Assembly: GCA_032716605.1 (NCBI GenBank) | Contig: CM064519.1 | Location: forward strand, 32,371,199-32,435,198 | Reading direction: 5' to 3' | Origin: Paralithodes platypus | Lineage: Eukaryota; Arthropoda; Malacostraca; Decapoda; Lithodidae | Length of the DNA: 64,000 bases | Shown here: in pieces, positions 11,920 to 24,503 of the stretch | Layout of the letters: every line of letters begins with the position of its first letter | How positions within the stretch are numbered: position 1 is the first letter of the stretch | Translations under genes and position numbers: made by a program | The notes under the pieces: model-generated | Told to the model about the DNA's origin: nothing | Database searches by the model: none | What the model saw: the letters and a program-made list of their open reading frames with translations, nothing else

Positions 11920-14433
11920 TTATAAATAAATGAGTAACCAAGATAGTGCCATCTAGTTTTGGGTGGTCAAGGCGTGTTGTAGAACATAATATGCAAGAGT
12001 AACATCTTTTTGCCTCTCTTCTCACATCGTAGAGTCTATCCCTCAATGCATTCGTAGTCACGTTTTGGCCTTAAAGAACGAAATAATGTGAAAATATAGA
12101 GTTGGCTGTATTTATAGAAAACTACACACAAAACAAGTAAATAGCATGCTCTGTCGTAAATCAGCTCTCGGTGCAATAGTCTTCGTTCAATATCGTAATA
12201 CAACACACTTTCCACATGGTTATGAATACTACCGTAGTGGTGGTAGTGTAGTCAGAGTTGTGGTTGGTGGTGGTGGTGGTGGTGTGATGATGTTAGTGAT
12301 TGACTAGAACAACAGTTATAACTACATACACTTTGACTATATTAGTGAGTTAGACCAAGTAAATGTTATTCAACATTAAGCACGTCCAATGAAAGGTAAG
12401 ATCTGAATTGTTTTAATGGTGTTGTATGATTACTTCCTGGTATTATTGTTTATCTTGACACATGGAGGATAAGGCGAAAACATCTTACTTTGATGGTACT
12501 TTCTGAGATTATAGTTCAGCAGTTATTGCCTTTGATTATGCTCTATATTTATTAGGTAGCACGCTTTCCGTATGTATAGGAACGTGTTTATATGCCTTGC
12601 TAAGCTGCATTCAGGTGAGATCATTGGATTTATGCGTATACGATTGGTAGGTTTTCAACTTGGAGACTCGCAGGGAGCTATTCACGGGTAACATTGTACG
12701 TGAGAAGAGTTAAGGGCTCGTGTGAAGCCGCTATAACAAAAGCTGGCGAACATTCAATATTGTCTGTAGTGTAATTTGCTTACTCTAATGCATATACCTT
12801 TTAAACCCCCTTTGGTCCGAGGGTTGCATTTTTGGTCCTACATTGTTTCGCTCCATTAGATTAAATATTGTAAGATGTTTCACCTCATTAGTTGGACAAA
12901 CTGGATTTTAGGTCACGTATGGGATATAATGTTCTAAATGTGTACTATAGCTTTGTCATAGAGTATTAGTCACCGCAATATATGTCTTTACCGCTGCATA
13001 TTAAATTATTTTTCCTTAGACTTTGTGGGTTAAATAAGGGTGGAAGGAAAAATGGCGGCCATCTTGGATCAGCTGAGAACTAATGTTTTTATCTTTTTTA
13101 CCGTATTTTTAGTATTTTGTCATTATTCTATATAAATGCTAACCCTGCGGGGGTCTGGGGCTGCAGCCCTCATGTTAGGTTGTTAGGTTAGGGTAATGAC
13201 AAATAGGTTTTAGGGGGCATATTTTAATATTGCAAAATAAGGGGTAAATATGAATTTGCAGAAGGAAAAACACCTTAAAACACACTAATCAATGAACGAA
13301 CTGATGAGAAAAAGGGTTATAATAAAAAAAAACTCATACCGGTACGTGACCTAAAGTCCAATTTGACCTAGGCCATCAGCTGGGACATTTTTCTATCGAA
13401 AATGTACAACTTGCTTGAAGGAGCACAGGTGGCATATTTTAGTTTGAATGACATCTGGAAAGGCGTTTTTGTTAGCTTAAATCACAAACTAAAATACATT
13501 GCTCGAACATGGCAAAATCATCAATAACAATTAATCTAAATATAACCAAAAGCACGTCGAACCAGATAAGAGTAAATCTTTCTACTATCTCACCCCCCCC
13601 CCCCCCTCCCCCCCTCCCCCCTCTTCCAATAAGTATTTTTACTGCATTCAACTTCCGGTACCTCAGGGTTCCTATTATTTACTGCATGGAACTGCACAAC
13701 TCTTAAGTAGTAGAATGTAGGCCTACACCAGTTTTTGCATATTTCCAATAATCTGTGAGTTTGTCTTTGTTCACATACCTGGCTGGACTTATAACTGTCT
13801 TATTGGTGGGATGGTAAGACCGTGCAAGTGATGTATGAGATATCCTAGGTTTGAATCCTGGGAGAATCACATGCGTTCCTTAATTTCATGGGGGGGGGGG
13901 GGAGGGGTTATTGGTGTTAAGAACAATGTAACAAATAATGAAAAGTAATAGTCCAATAATTATTTCCATTATAGTTCCGCATTAAATAATCAATTCTATA
14001 TTATAATATCATTTTTTTTTTCCTTAATCCACAGATATTTGGAGGACTTACAAGCAGACAAGGCCCGTCAGTGTCGTCATCAGTGAGTAGACCAACCTTG
14101 ATCACGTCATAATTTCAGTGTTGTAATATTATCATCCATCGGAATTTCTTGTTATTCGCAATTATTCGGAACTTGTGGGAAACCCTGAAACCTGGTTGAT
14201 CTAGAGGGAACTAAGAGTATAATTTTAGATACCTGACATGGTACAGAAAATGAATAATGACTACCTTATGTTATCTCACTCACCTTGCTGGAAACTCTCC
14301 CTAGTTTAGGTATGGTCAAGATCTTTATAAGCATATATTATGAAACATTTAGGTCGATTATGCCATGGTTTGTTTGGCATTAAGCTATTCATGTGCAAAT
14401 TGTACGTGATAAAGCTAGATCATTATACATTGT
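11920..14433. other. no supported gene; short repeats
   Basis: This stretch holds GGT repeats at 12258-12283, a short GTTAGG-rich patch near 13170-13195, a C-tract at 13589-13623 and a G-tract near 13890-13908. At about 13382-13412 there is an isolated copy of the fold-back core (GGGACATTTTTCTATCGAAA type) without its arms. Nothing gene-like was seen. Confidence 0.55.
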
Positions 14434-15865
14434 ATGCTTTAGATAGTGATCGAATGGGTATGGAAAATGTGCAAACTAGCATGGGAGAAGGGGAGGGCAC
14501 GATGACTGGAAGACTGACATAATAGTCCCCCTATATAAGGGCAAAGGAGAAAGAGTGTGTGGTAACCACCGAGGAATATGTCTTCTAAGCGTAGTAGGGA
14601 AGGTGTACAGTAGGGTAGTGATTGAGAGAGTGAGAGTGAGAACGGAGAAATGGATAGGCGACGAGCAGGGAGGTTTTAGGAAGAGAAGAGGATGTGTAGA
14701 TCAGATTTTTACCTGAATTGTGTTGTGGAGAAGTATCTGGAGAAGCAACAAAAGGTGTATGTTGCCTTTATGGACTTGGAGAAGGCCTATGACAGAGTGG
14801 ATAGAAAAGGTATGTGGAAAATACTTAGCATATACGGAGTAGATGGCAAGTTGCTGAAAGCAGTGAAGAGCATGTATGGCGGCAGTACGTGTGGATAATG
14901 AGCAGAGCGAAACAGGGGTGTGTGATGTCCCCGTGGTTGTTTACTGAATATATGGATGGAGTCATGAAAGAATACTAGGAAGAGCAGTGGATGTTGGTGT
15001 ATTGCTGAAAAGGGAGGGAAATGAGTAGAAGCTGCCTATACTGCTGTTTGCGGATGATACAGTTCTGATGAGCGATAATGAATGGGAGTTGCAGGGTCTG
15101 GTAAATGAGTTTGGAACAGTATGCAAAAAATGGAATTTGAAGGTAAATGTGGGGAAGAGCAAGGTTATGGTCTTCGAAAGGGGTGAAGTCACAGAGTGTG
15201 AGGTGAAGTTGAACGGTCAGGCTATGGAGATCGTCAGCTCTTTTAAGTATCTGGGCAGTGTGTTGAGTAAAGATGGGACTATGGATGAAGAAGTGCTGGA
15301 GAGGGTGCAACAGGGGAAGAGGGTTGTAGGAACGTTGAAAGAAGTTACAAGAAATAGGGTGGTCAGTATGGAAGTGAAGAAGTCTTTGCAAGACAGTGTG
15401 GTAATCCTGACACTAACTTACGGAAGCGAAGCATGGACGTTCGGGAAGAGACTCGGACCAAGAGTGAGAGCGGTGGAAATGAATTACTTGAGAAGTGCGT
15501 GCGGAGTACATGGAGGGATAGACAGACGAATTAGGAAGTAAGAAGGTGGTGTGGTATGGAGGTAGATGTGCTGGAAAGTGTGAAAAGGAACAACTTGAGA
15601 TGGTTCGGCCATATGGAACGTATGGAAAGCGAGAGAATGACTAAGAGGGTGTACGAGAGCGAGGTGGAAGGACAGAGAGGGAGAGGTAGACCGAAGGAGA
15701 GGTGGAAGGATGGAGTGAGGAAGTATATGAATGAAGGTGGTGCTGGTTGGGAGGAGGGGCGTCGACTGACTGAGGACAGAGGTGCATGGGGGTGGTTCGT
15801 TCGTGGCCACCCCTTCGGGGATCACGGCGTCAAGCAATAGATAGATAGATAGATGCTTTAGATAG
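14434..15865 (+). mobile_element. 5'-truncated RTE-like retrotransposon, copy 1, with target duplication
   Basis: A non-LTR insertion is bounded by the 13-bp direct repeat ATGCTTTAGATAG (14434-14446 and 15853-15865). The insert starts within the coding region, just upstream of the RT domain, and ends in a short (GATA)n tail at about 15835-15852. 5' truncation, a target duplication and a simple-repeat 3' tail are the normal outcome of target-primed reverse transcription. Assignment to the RTE clade is inferred from the tail and the protein character. Confidence 0.9.
14452..15840 (+). pseudogene. RTE-like reverse transcriptase, broken
   Basis: Coding motifs run in order: IVPLYKGKG and the GFRKRRG block (about 14523-14695), MDLEKAYDRVDR (from about 14770), QGCVMSPWLF (about 14913-14942), catalytic LLFADDTVLM with FADD at 15047-15058, a thumb/connection region to about 15540, and the C-terminal LRWFGHMERM with a GRGRPKERW motif (15595-15705). 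The frame is broken by a stop near 14714, by small deletions near 14880-14915 relative to the copy at 53571, by a stop after MKEY near 14975, and by a frameshift near 15540. It cannot encode active RT. Confidence 0.88.
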
Positions 15866-16690
15866 GTCATCTTAAATCACAAAAAATTACATTGGCTAGA
15901 TTATTCAAGATTAGGCTACACATGCAAGATTCGCTTGTGACGGTTTATGCTTTGAATACATGCGGAGTAGACATGGTATTGGACTAGATAGGCTAGGTAG
16001 GGCAGTGTGAAAAAGACGGTTGATAGAGTTAGTATAATCTCTAAATGTATGAACAGAGTGAATATACGATCAGAGATATGACAAGCTTGGAATGTAGTAT
16101 GAATAATATAAAGCAGAAGTCAGAAGAAACATAAAGACAGTTACTTGGTAAAAATGAGATTGGTTTAATGTACAGAGGGGGACTGATAATTAAAAGATAA
16201 TAAGTGCTTAAAAGGAATAGGATGGATTGTTCTGACTGAGGTAACTGAAATTGTGAGAGAAATGCATACTAGATGCAATTATATGAATCTGAGGCAGGGA
16301 GAGACATTGACATTTGGGAAATCGAAACCATATAAAGCTGAGAAAACTTAATTGAGAAATAGTTGATACATGAGATGGCGATTGACGTCTGACCGGTTAT
16401 TGTGATCTAACAAAAGGGATGATTGAGTTTTGTAATTGATAATTTTGTTTTGGGCCGTGTGAGAAACTGATATAGAGTTGAGCTGGAGGAAGAACATCAC
16501 ATCACAAATTAACAAAAGCACTATTGTAGTATATGACAGAATTGTGTTCGAAAATAATGACGGAGCAAGATGAACCTGTGTTTGAAGGGGTAAAAGGGAA
16601 ATTATAGATCTATGTAAGGGGATAGGAACGGAATGATATAAGTGTGTGAGGGGATAGGAAGGGAAGGATAGTGTTAGGAATTAATACGAA
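15866..16690. other. no supported gene
   Basis: AT-rich, with no frame over 60 codons that looks real. Nothing was recognised. Confidence 0.55.
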
Positions 16691-17720
16691 AACGACCATC
16701 TATCAACCACAATCACCACATCGCACTCGACGCCTCCCCCCTTGACAGGAACACCGAAAGAAAGGGTGATACAGCTGTCCTTCACTTTTTATCTCAACAC
16801 CTCCCCTGACACCTTCAACCGATGCAGGATACTGGACTGCAACATCATGGGCAACATACCTGGTACATACAACAAGTGTCTCTGCCAGTTTAGGCCCCGT
16901 TCCCTTGATGTTGCTGGAGGTAGAGCCCCGTGCTAGCCGCTGAGTCTACACCGCTAGCCACAGAGCTTAGCCATGATGTACGTCAGAGGTCAAGGCAAGA
17001 ACCAGACGAATGGAGAAAGAACTAAGGTGATGATTGGTCGGGATAGAACACAGAAAGAAAAGTCTCAGGGGATTGGCTTTCTAGCACCCAGAAGTGAGAA
17101 GCCCAGATCTCCCAACAGGTGTCAATATTCGCTTGGACCCCTACAAGCTAACCACTCTCTACCTTCCCTATTCTGCAACCACAGCAGCTTCCTCTCCCTG
17201 CCTCCCCGTGGCTCGCCATGATCGCTCATGACCCTTGGCCATGAGCCAGAGCCAGAGTTCCAGATTTTTTGAGATGCAACTTTTGTTAGCATCCCTGATT
17301 GTTGTGAAGCACTTTTAGAGCTGGTTACCAAATTCCCAGACAAATAAATCCTAAAACTGGAGGAGTGGAAAACCAACATGTTCACGACATTACAAGAGTG
17401 GAGAGAAGATGACTAGGCGTAGGAATTTACCATAAGAAGTGGAGGAGCTCCGTCTGTGCAATATGTGGTGTAGAGGTTGACTGGAGCCAGTCAAACCCTC
17501 AATGTGAAGAGGCAGAGTCCGAGGAAAGCAGACGTCCCCTGGAGAACGATGAGACCCCTCTGCTTTGCAACTGTGGGAAGCAGACATCAGCCTAAGGTGT
17601 GAGTCTGCAATAAAAGTTCTATGAGACACTGTCCGGAAGGAGCAACGAGGCCCTGGACCATGCAAGAAGATTATGCAACCATCTACCAAAAGTAAATAAG
17701 ACCTCAGCACATGTGAGTAC
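16691..17720 (+). repeat. unidentified repeat unit A (diverged pair with 18490-19560)
   Basis: Landmarks in unit A recur in the same order and at similar spacing in unit B: the ACTGGACTGCAACATCATGG type block (about 16833), the GCAGAGTCCGAGGAAAGCAG block (about 17513), the CTGTGGGAAGCAGACATCAG block (about 17570) and AGCAACGAGGCCCTGGA (about 17641). Composition is balanced and more GC-rich than the flanks, as in former coding DNA. No domain is recognisable, and frames are short on both strands. It may be a decayed transposon or gene-derived repeat. Confidence 0.5.
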
Positions 17721-18489
17721 TAAAGCCTAGAATCGCGCGCCAATTACGTAGAGCCCCTCTGCATCCCACTTACAATTCGTGAAGCTCTCGCATGGCAACT
17801 GTATTAATTGTTGCATCACATCCTAAGTCATATACCCCGCACCCATTCCCCTTCTATACTTTAACTAAACTGTACTAATGCAACCTTGATCGAGTTCGTC
17901 CCTTTATTTCATTTAAGTTCTGAATTAATCATAATTGTGCGATCTGCATGTCGGCAGTGATACCCGCTCCTCCTTGCCCTTTAGTCGTCTCCTGCAATAT
18001 CCCTGTGCCCCCCACCCCCAAGTGTCCCCCTTTTGTCCCGGGAGAAAGTTTACCAAATAGTAACCTAATTATCATTCCCTTGACGCTTAAAGTGTCTTGC
18101 AAGTTCTTGCAGACGCTGTACTATAATCCTTGCCAAAATAATGATTGGATATTTCTAATAACGTCTTTGACCAGGCAGTGATTCTAGGGTTTGGTAGTGT
18201 TAAAAGCCGAGCAACAGAGCGTGCATGCGGCACCCCAAGAACGTTTCTCTCAGTTTAACCTATAGCGTTTAATTGTTATCGAGTAAATCATTTTCCGTAA
18301 CGAGTGTGTATAAATATAGACCATTAATGTTAGGAATAGAAAGTGCCAGTGACATCCGGTAGTATTACAACAACTCTAAGCAATTATTGTGTGTAATTCC
18401 TGTATGTCCAATTGCTGTAATTATGTTATTCATGAGCACTGTGGGGAATGAATTGGTGTCTCATTATTGGGGATACGAAGAGGATTACC
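17721..18489. other. no supported gene
   Basis: Spacer between the two related repeat units. No recognisable feature. Confidence 0.5.
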
Positions 18490-19560
18490 CCACGACCGCC
18501 CAATCTACCACACTGCCTACAACACTTACCCACTTCATAGGATCAGCAGGTATTAGGGCAATGCAGCTGACCTCTACCTGAAGATTTACGCTCTCGCCTT
18601 CCCGAGAGGCTGTACAGTGGACTATAACATCCTGGGCAAGATACCCCATCAACCCACCTTGCATCCTCATCCCTTCCGCCCTGGCACCATTGATGTCCAT
18701 ACACATTGGGCCACCCACGCTAACCACCGAGTCTTCCACCTAACTACCCTGTTAGCCTAGGCTAGCCATTTAGCCTACACAACTAGCCAGTGAGCCTAGC
18801 TACTGACATCATCGAGAAACCAAGCAGGTGATAGGCCCAGGCCGGGCTCAGAAAACCAATCCGAAGGCGAATGGGCAGGGTGAATACAAAGGAGGGAAAC
18901 CAAGAACCTCCAGAAGAAATGCAACAAATTACTCAGTTACTATTTGGCACCACATCAGCCAACAGACTTCTCTCCCCTGTTGTCCCACTCACCCTCAGCA
19001 GGCCTTGTATCCTCAGTGAGCCTCCTTTCCCAACTCCCCACGACTGAGCCCCCAATCCTCTATGACCCATGTTACTGAGTCTGAAGAAGTGCTGTTCAGA
19101 GTGTTAAAGCCCCCTACCCGCATTACCCATTTCAATCTATTTGAAGAGCTGAGTGAACTAAGATGACTGATTGACCCGTATCCCGACTCCTATATTGGAA
19201 AGAAGCCCTGTCTAGTACCCTGTGAGAGTGGTGAGAGAAAGACGAGGCTCCAACACAAAAAATAAGATAACCTTATGACGTAAAGTAGTTCCATTCCCAG
19301 GGATTGCTATACATGGAAAGGCGAAGTTGACACAAGTACGTCAAACCCCCTGCAGGAGAAGGCGCAGTCCGGAGACAAGCAGACATACACCAAGCAGACG
19401 ACTGTATCCCTGTTGTGGAACTGTGGTAAGCTTCAGTCAGGCTATAAGTGTGGCAGGCTATAAGTGTGGCCGGCTCACGTGCATGCAACTCCCCAGTGAT
19501 AAATACCTTTCCAAGAAGAGCAATGAGGACCCTCTCCCTGGATCAGTGTGAAGACTGCCT
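18490..19560 (+). repeat. unidentified repeat unit B (diverged pair with 16691-17720)
   Basis: This is the direct-orientation relative of unit A, recognised by GTGGACTATAACATCCTGGG (about 18617), GCGCAGTCCGGAGACAAGCA (about 19363), TGGAACTGTGGTAAGCTTCA (about 19418) and AGCAATGAGGACCCTC (about 19520). The two units are clearly diverged, so the duplication is old or the copies inserted independently. A short GCTATAAGTGTGG duplication lies at about 19440-19470. No function can be assigned. Confidence 0.5.
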
Positions 19561-19599
19561 TATGCCCTCCCCCCCCCCCCCCCTCCCCCAGGATTGCAA

Positions 19600-20600
19600 C
19601 GGTTCAACTACCATGTCGTCAACTACCCGTCGTGAATCCCTTATACTTCAACAATACAAAGATTAATCATTCTTCTCTCTGTATTCTCGGTGTCTCTTTT
19701 TCTTTACAGATGGTGGGTGTGCTCAACTGCCTCAAAGGGGTTCTTTACCCTTGCACAGCTTCTTGCTCTGTACAGGGGCGCAGTGCATCCTTGCAGTGTG
19801 TATTGTTCACATGTGTGGGGAGCTCCTCTCGCACATCACTTCTAGACAAAGTAGAAAATAAAACCGTCCGTATCATTAGTTCCCGTCCACTCACCGACTC
19901 TCTGCAATCTCTCTCTCTTCGCTGCAATGTTGCATATCTCTCGCTATTCTATCGCTACTACTACAATAATCAATGTTCCTCAGAGCTCTCTCAGTGTATT
20001 TTTATAGATGTTCCAACTTACTCCCTCTCGGTCACAGGCTGAGAGCCTGTACATTCAACCGCTGTACATTCAACGGTGAAGCCCGTGAGGTCCCGTGAGA
20101 TTTCTGGGGCTGCCTCACCTTCGTGCTTCACTGTTTCACCCTTAGACTCGTACCCTTACTCTCAGAACGCCACCTATTGAGCAATTTACTTTACTCACTA
20201 GGCATTGCCCCTCTACAGCATATTTTTAATATAGTAATATTCATACAGTGCTATTTAATCAGGGAACAATGAAGGTATTTTTGTTGGTGTTTCGTAGGGA
20301 TTTATGGTAATACACTGATACTAGGTACAGCACAAATTCCCTCCCAATAATATCTTCCAATTGATACATCGGGATTCGAACCCGGGACCATTGGATTACC
20401 AGTCCAGTGCCAAGACCACTCCACCACACCTACCACCTCCTCTACGTAGGGTACGTAGTACCCGTCTTGCAACACAATCCCACCCCAACTCTGTGCAACT
20501 CTCCAACTCAGCTGAGCTCTGGAACTCTCTCTGAATCCATCTTTCCCTCATCCTATGACCTACATTGCTTCAAACTCAGTGTGCCCAAACATTTTGGTTA
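19600..20600 (+). pseudogene. 3' end of a non-LTR RT, split by a SINE
   Basis: Frames before and after an internal SINE (19998-20430) together give the C-terminal part of an RT protein: YFNNTKIN and ILGVSFS (19630-19695), a DKVENKTVRIISSRPLTDSL block (about 19848-19905), LSLFYRYYYNNQCSSELSQC (about 19935-19997) and, after the SINE, a PPLRRVRSTRL region (from about 20434). The same protein family appears at 49455-49745 and, inverted, at 57981-58278. Frameshifts and a deletion near 19695 show that it is dead. The clade is uncertain within the Jockey/CR1/I assemblage. Confidence 0.65.
19998..20430 (-). mobile_element. tRNA-headed SINE, copy 2, nested in an RT relic
   Basis: Same family as 10406-10903. 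On the minus strand, box A TGGTGGAGTGG is at 20426-20416 and a perfect box B GGTTCGAATCC is at 20382-20372, about 44 nt apart, which is normal for a tRNA-type Pol III promoter. The stem-loop between them has GGT at the anticodon position. The 3' end near 19998 has only a short TATTTTTATAG remnant of the tail. The insertion interrupts the RT frame at 19600-20600, whose reading resumes immediately after 20430. Confidence 0.82.
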
Positions 20601-22368
20601 GAACATTTCTTGATTTTGGCCCTGTCTCTCTTTCAACTCTGGGGGAAGCACTCGTCACAGACAGTTTTGCCTTTTGTCTCTCTCATCCACATAGAAACAA
20701 AACAAAAACTATGAGTACCAAACCTAGAATTGCATACCTATTCGTAAATACCCCACTACCCTTGCGTTTGATCATTTAACTATTCGTGATTCTCTCCCTT
20801 GCCGACCGTTAATTTAGGAAGATCCCCCCCCCCTCCCCCCCCAATTGTCTTAAGAATATATATATATTTGCACGCTGTACTGTGATACTTAATAGAAGAA
20901 TCATACAACCCAGATAACCCACCTTAGGAGGCTCCCCTTTGCACATATAGTCGCCTATTCCGGTATGCAGTGATTTTGGGCATTGGTAGCAGAGTCCCTC
21001 ACAAAGAGGAATATATGAAGTATCCTCCAATTGAAGTGTCCCATTGATTATGCACATATATTTATAACTCTGAGTCAGTGTTAATTGCTACATTGTTTAT
21101 GCCCATAGTGCATCAAAGTAAAATTGAGAGTAATAAAGTGCCCAATCCTATTAATGAGAATACAGAGGTCTGAGAAGTAAACTTAAGCGTGTGTGTAATT
21201 AAGTATATTATTATCTGAATCTGCCTAGTAACTGCAAGTCCATGCAGAGTGACTATATCTTGAAATAACTACAGTAGTCATGGTTGCCTGACCGGAGAGT
21301 CCGAGTATACCTGCATCCCTTTTCCTCGCATATTAAAGGTTAATATATATACTAAGTAAGCTTGTTGAATTATGCTTGGTGCCATACCATTGATCTGAAT
21401 ACCTTCTACAACCACATATGAAGCAGGGATATATTCTGTAGTGAAGTTACTTATAGTTCTCACATATATCTGGAGTCAGTAATTCAGTTAAGTCAATATC
21501 CATTTTGTGGAACTGATACACCAGAATGCCAGGTTGCAACGATGCCAGAATGCAGGATTGCAATGATTGCCACCAACCAACTCGGCCCACCACTACCAAT
21601 ATTGCTGGCACCCTTGCCATTTCTTACGTCCATAGGGAACACCCTGTCCCTAGTATCTCCCCTCCCAGAGACACCAAGGAAGAAGGGCATGCCAGAAATA
21701 TAAGTCTCCCCCAACCGCTCTCATCAAAGAGGACGGAAGCAGTATCCCCTTCACAGACAGTGAACAGAAAACGAGTCTCCACTAGTTGCCCCACCTTGCA
21801 CTTGCCATACAATTCTCCCTACCAGTAAATGCCTACAGTGGCCAATAGAGGCGCTGAACGCAAGTTTTACCGCGGTGCATTGTGGGAAATGGGCGACATC
21901 GACGGAGCTATCCACCCTCCCTCTACTTCAATAATTCTATAATATATGCAGTTAGTCGAAATTTCTGTAGCTGACACATACTTTGGTCTATGCATACTTT
22001 TGATTTATATATTTTAAAATCACCCATATTCATAAATAATGTATATTCTGACATACGGAGCCCTGTATGTTAATTTAGAATTAGAATTAAGAGTTGAAGG
22101 AGTGCCAAACTACCCAGGCGGCGAAGCAGACCAACGAGCGAACCAGTGAGTGGGAAACCAGCTCGTCTGCATACCAGCAAACAAGCCTTCACACCTGCGT
22201 GCGTTATAGGGGACCCTGCAAACTACTTCGATGACCCGACGCTATGACGTATGATCGACGCCAGGAGACTCCATTGGACCACGCACCTGCTACGCAACTC
22301 GAGGAGCTGTGATTGGGGCGCGCACTACCCGCCACCTCCTGATTCGTTCCTACACCATCATTGTTTAG
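20601..22368. other. no supported gene
   Basis: AT-rich with a C-run near 20826-20842. A more GC-rich, Pro/Thr/Ser-coding stretch at 21526-21828 has an open plus-strand frame of 100 codons, but no domain and no start context, and I leave it unassigned. The segment 22080-22360 is GC-rich and contains ATTGG (inverted CCAAT) motifs upstream of the TATA box described next. Confidence 0.45.
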
Positions 22369-22403
22369 TATATAAGACCCGAGTAGTGGGCATTCAAATC
22401 AGT
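22369..22403 (+). promoter_or_regulatory. TATA plus initiator core promoter
   Basis: TATATAAG at 22369-22376 is followed by TCAGTC at 22399-22404. The A at 22401 would be +1, with the TATA box beginning at -32, which is the canonical arthropod spacing. Upstream GC-rich DNA holds inverted CCAAT motifs near 22274 and 22312. What it drives is unclear: only a 45-bp tandem repeat and AT-rich DNA follow, so it may belong to an LTR, an element or a gene with distant exons. Confidence 0.55.
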
Positions 22404-22552
22404 CTCATTTGAGTTGGGGAAGGTGAACTTGCAGCTGGAGGTAGACGGGGTGAAGTATTATAAGGGGATTGTGACTGTCAGTCAGTTTATATAAGTGTGT
22501 GTTAAGTGTGTTCGGTGTAAACACTTACGTTATGTTGGTTAGTGAGATATGT

Positions 22553-22687
22553 GATTGGGAATTAACGTTAACGCTACTATTATGTACTTAACTATTTGAT
22601 TGGGAATTAACGTTAACGCTACTAATATGTACTTAACTATTTGATTGGGAATTAGCGTTAACACTACTATTATGTACTTAACTATTT
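22553..22687. repeat. 45-bp tandem triplication
   Basis: Three near-identical units begin GATTGGGAATTAACGTTAAC at 22553, 22598 and 22643 and end TACTTAACTATTT. Each contains the palindrome TTAACGTTAA (TTAGCGTTAA in the third). Confidence 0.92.
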
Positions 22688-24503
22688 TAGTTGACTAACT
22701 TGTGGACTAAAGCAACTCTTCAAGTAATTGGGTTATGATAAAAGTAATACTATTGTTTTATATTAAGACTTACGAGTTCTTTAATTTTCTTTTAATTAAG
22801 CTTACATTGCTTAACGGTACTTAGTACGGTGATACTATTTTTGCTTTTCATATTATTTGAGTGAAACGTGAATCGAATCTATGAAGCGATCCTGTAGCTT
22901 AATTTACTCATAATCAAACCTCAATGTTACGTGGTTAAGAAATACATTTAACTAATTATTAAATATATATCTAACTTTTTATGTGACTTTGATATTACTC
23001 CTGATAATAATAATATAATACTATTAACGTAAGACAAGAACCAAGAATAATTAACTACATTAAATATAAGGACATATAAGAAAACTATCTATTCATTTCA
23101 AAAAGGGTAAGAGACAGAAATATTCTTACTTTAATATTTATCTTTCAAGACTTTTTATAGACTTAATAGTCCTTTAGATATAACTTATTCGGTTCATAAC
23201 CATAGCCTACTAAGCTTCGGTTAAATAATAATTCTTTATAAATACTACATGACTTTAATTAGTTTCAGTATTTTTCATAATTAAAGAGTATCAGTCAATA
23301 AAGGATACCAATTCCTAAGATCCAAAAGGAAAGGAAGCAACAACAGGAAATAATTTTATTAGTTTTTACTTTTGTTTTGCCTTCAGCTGACTGATACCTA
23401 AATATATATCTCTGTGCTATCTAGATTCATCAAGTTAACCACTTGAGGATCAAGATACGTAACAATATTTACAATAAAAAGTCAGCAGGTATTTTCCCGG
23501 CAATTTTGTTACGATAATTAATCAGCTTATAATTATGTTTGTAGTCATTATCAGCTGCATATGGACTTTCCCTTTATTACTATACTATATAAGCACTTAG
23601 TGTAGTCGTATACTGTATAATAAAAACTTTTAGAATCACACACAAATTGAGATAAACTGTGCATATCCTAGGTGTTGGGTATAGTGATGTCTACGGTCGT
23701 AGCTCTGGCGCTAGTTCAGAAGCGTCCACCAGAGGTCTCAAGAAATTGTGGTAGGGAGAATTAACACCTCCATGATAGAGGGGCTCACCTTTGACCCTAT
23801 CTTAAGGACCTCCTCTGCCCTTCTACCCCGAAATCCAGCCTCGAAAAAGGGTAGAGGCCAGGATGCGGAAATCATTCGGCAGCTCACCTCCTGTGCTTAC
23901 CTATGCTGGAAGGAGAAGTCTTGCCCAGGTTCTCCATTGTTCCACGCTTACTCAGGTGGAACAATCAGCGTTGCTTAGCCGGACACTGGTGCAGTAATGC
24001 TTACCAAGGTTACTGCGACTATATTATCCCTTAGGCACATAACACCTTCACCAAGCCATCCACCAGTCCAGCAGAAAAAAAAAAGCGAGAACCAGACGCC
24101 CCTACTATCAACCCTGACAACACTCAAGAAGTAGCGAAAAGGAAGGAAGCGAGATGATCAGGACCTACCCTAGACACCTGGAAAGACTATCCTCCTGAAA
24201 TAGCGGAGCTTTGAACCTTCAGCTAGAATTGTTGTTAAAATCAATACTAAAGATCTAACAATACACACAACTGTCCCATTACCTATAACAATATGCATAT
24301 ACTGTATATGTTACAGATATTTGATCTCTCAATTTATAATATTAAATATGATAAAGGTGTGTGAAGGAGAATGCTAGAACCATGTATTAAGGCATAAAAG
24401 AGGATATGGTCGAGGTAAAAGAAGACGAGGCATGATGCAACTGTGTGAAGAGAAAGAAGGTGCATGATAACCCAGCATGGGTAGGAGAAGAGGTATGATA
24501 TAT
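22688..24503. other. AT-rich, no supported gene
   Basis: Strongly AT-rich to about 23660. The stretch at 23680-24200 is more balanced and has a 76-codon plus-strand frame at 23748-23978 rich in polar residues. No domain is recognisable. It may be a repeat remnant. Confidence 0.45.

Noticed and set aside
11731..11925. 64-codon frame across the palindrome
   Set aside because: Explained by the two arms of the hairpin MITE. The residue pattern is not protein-like.
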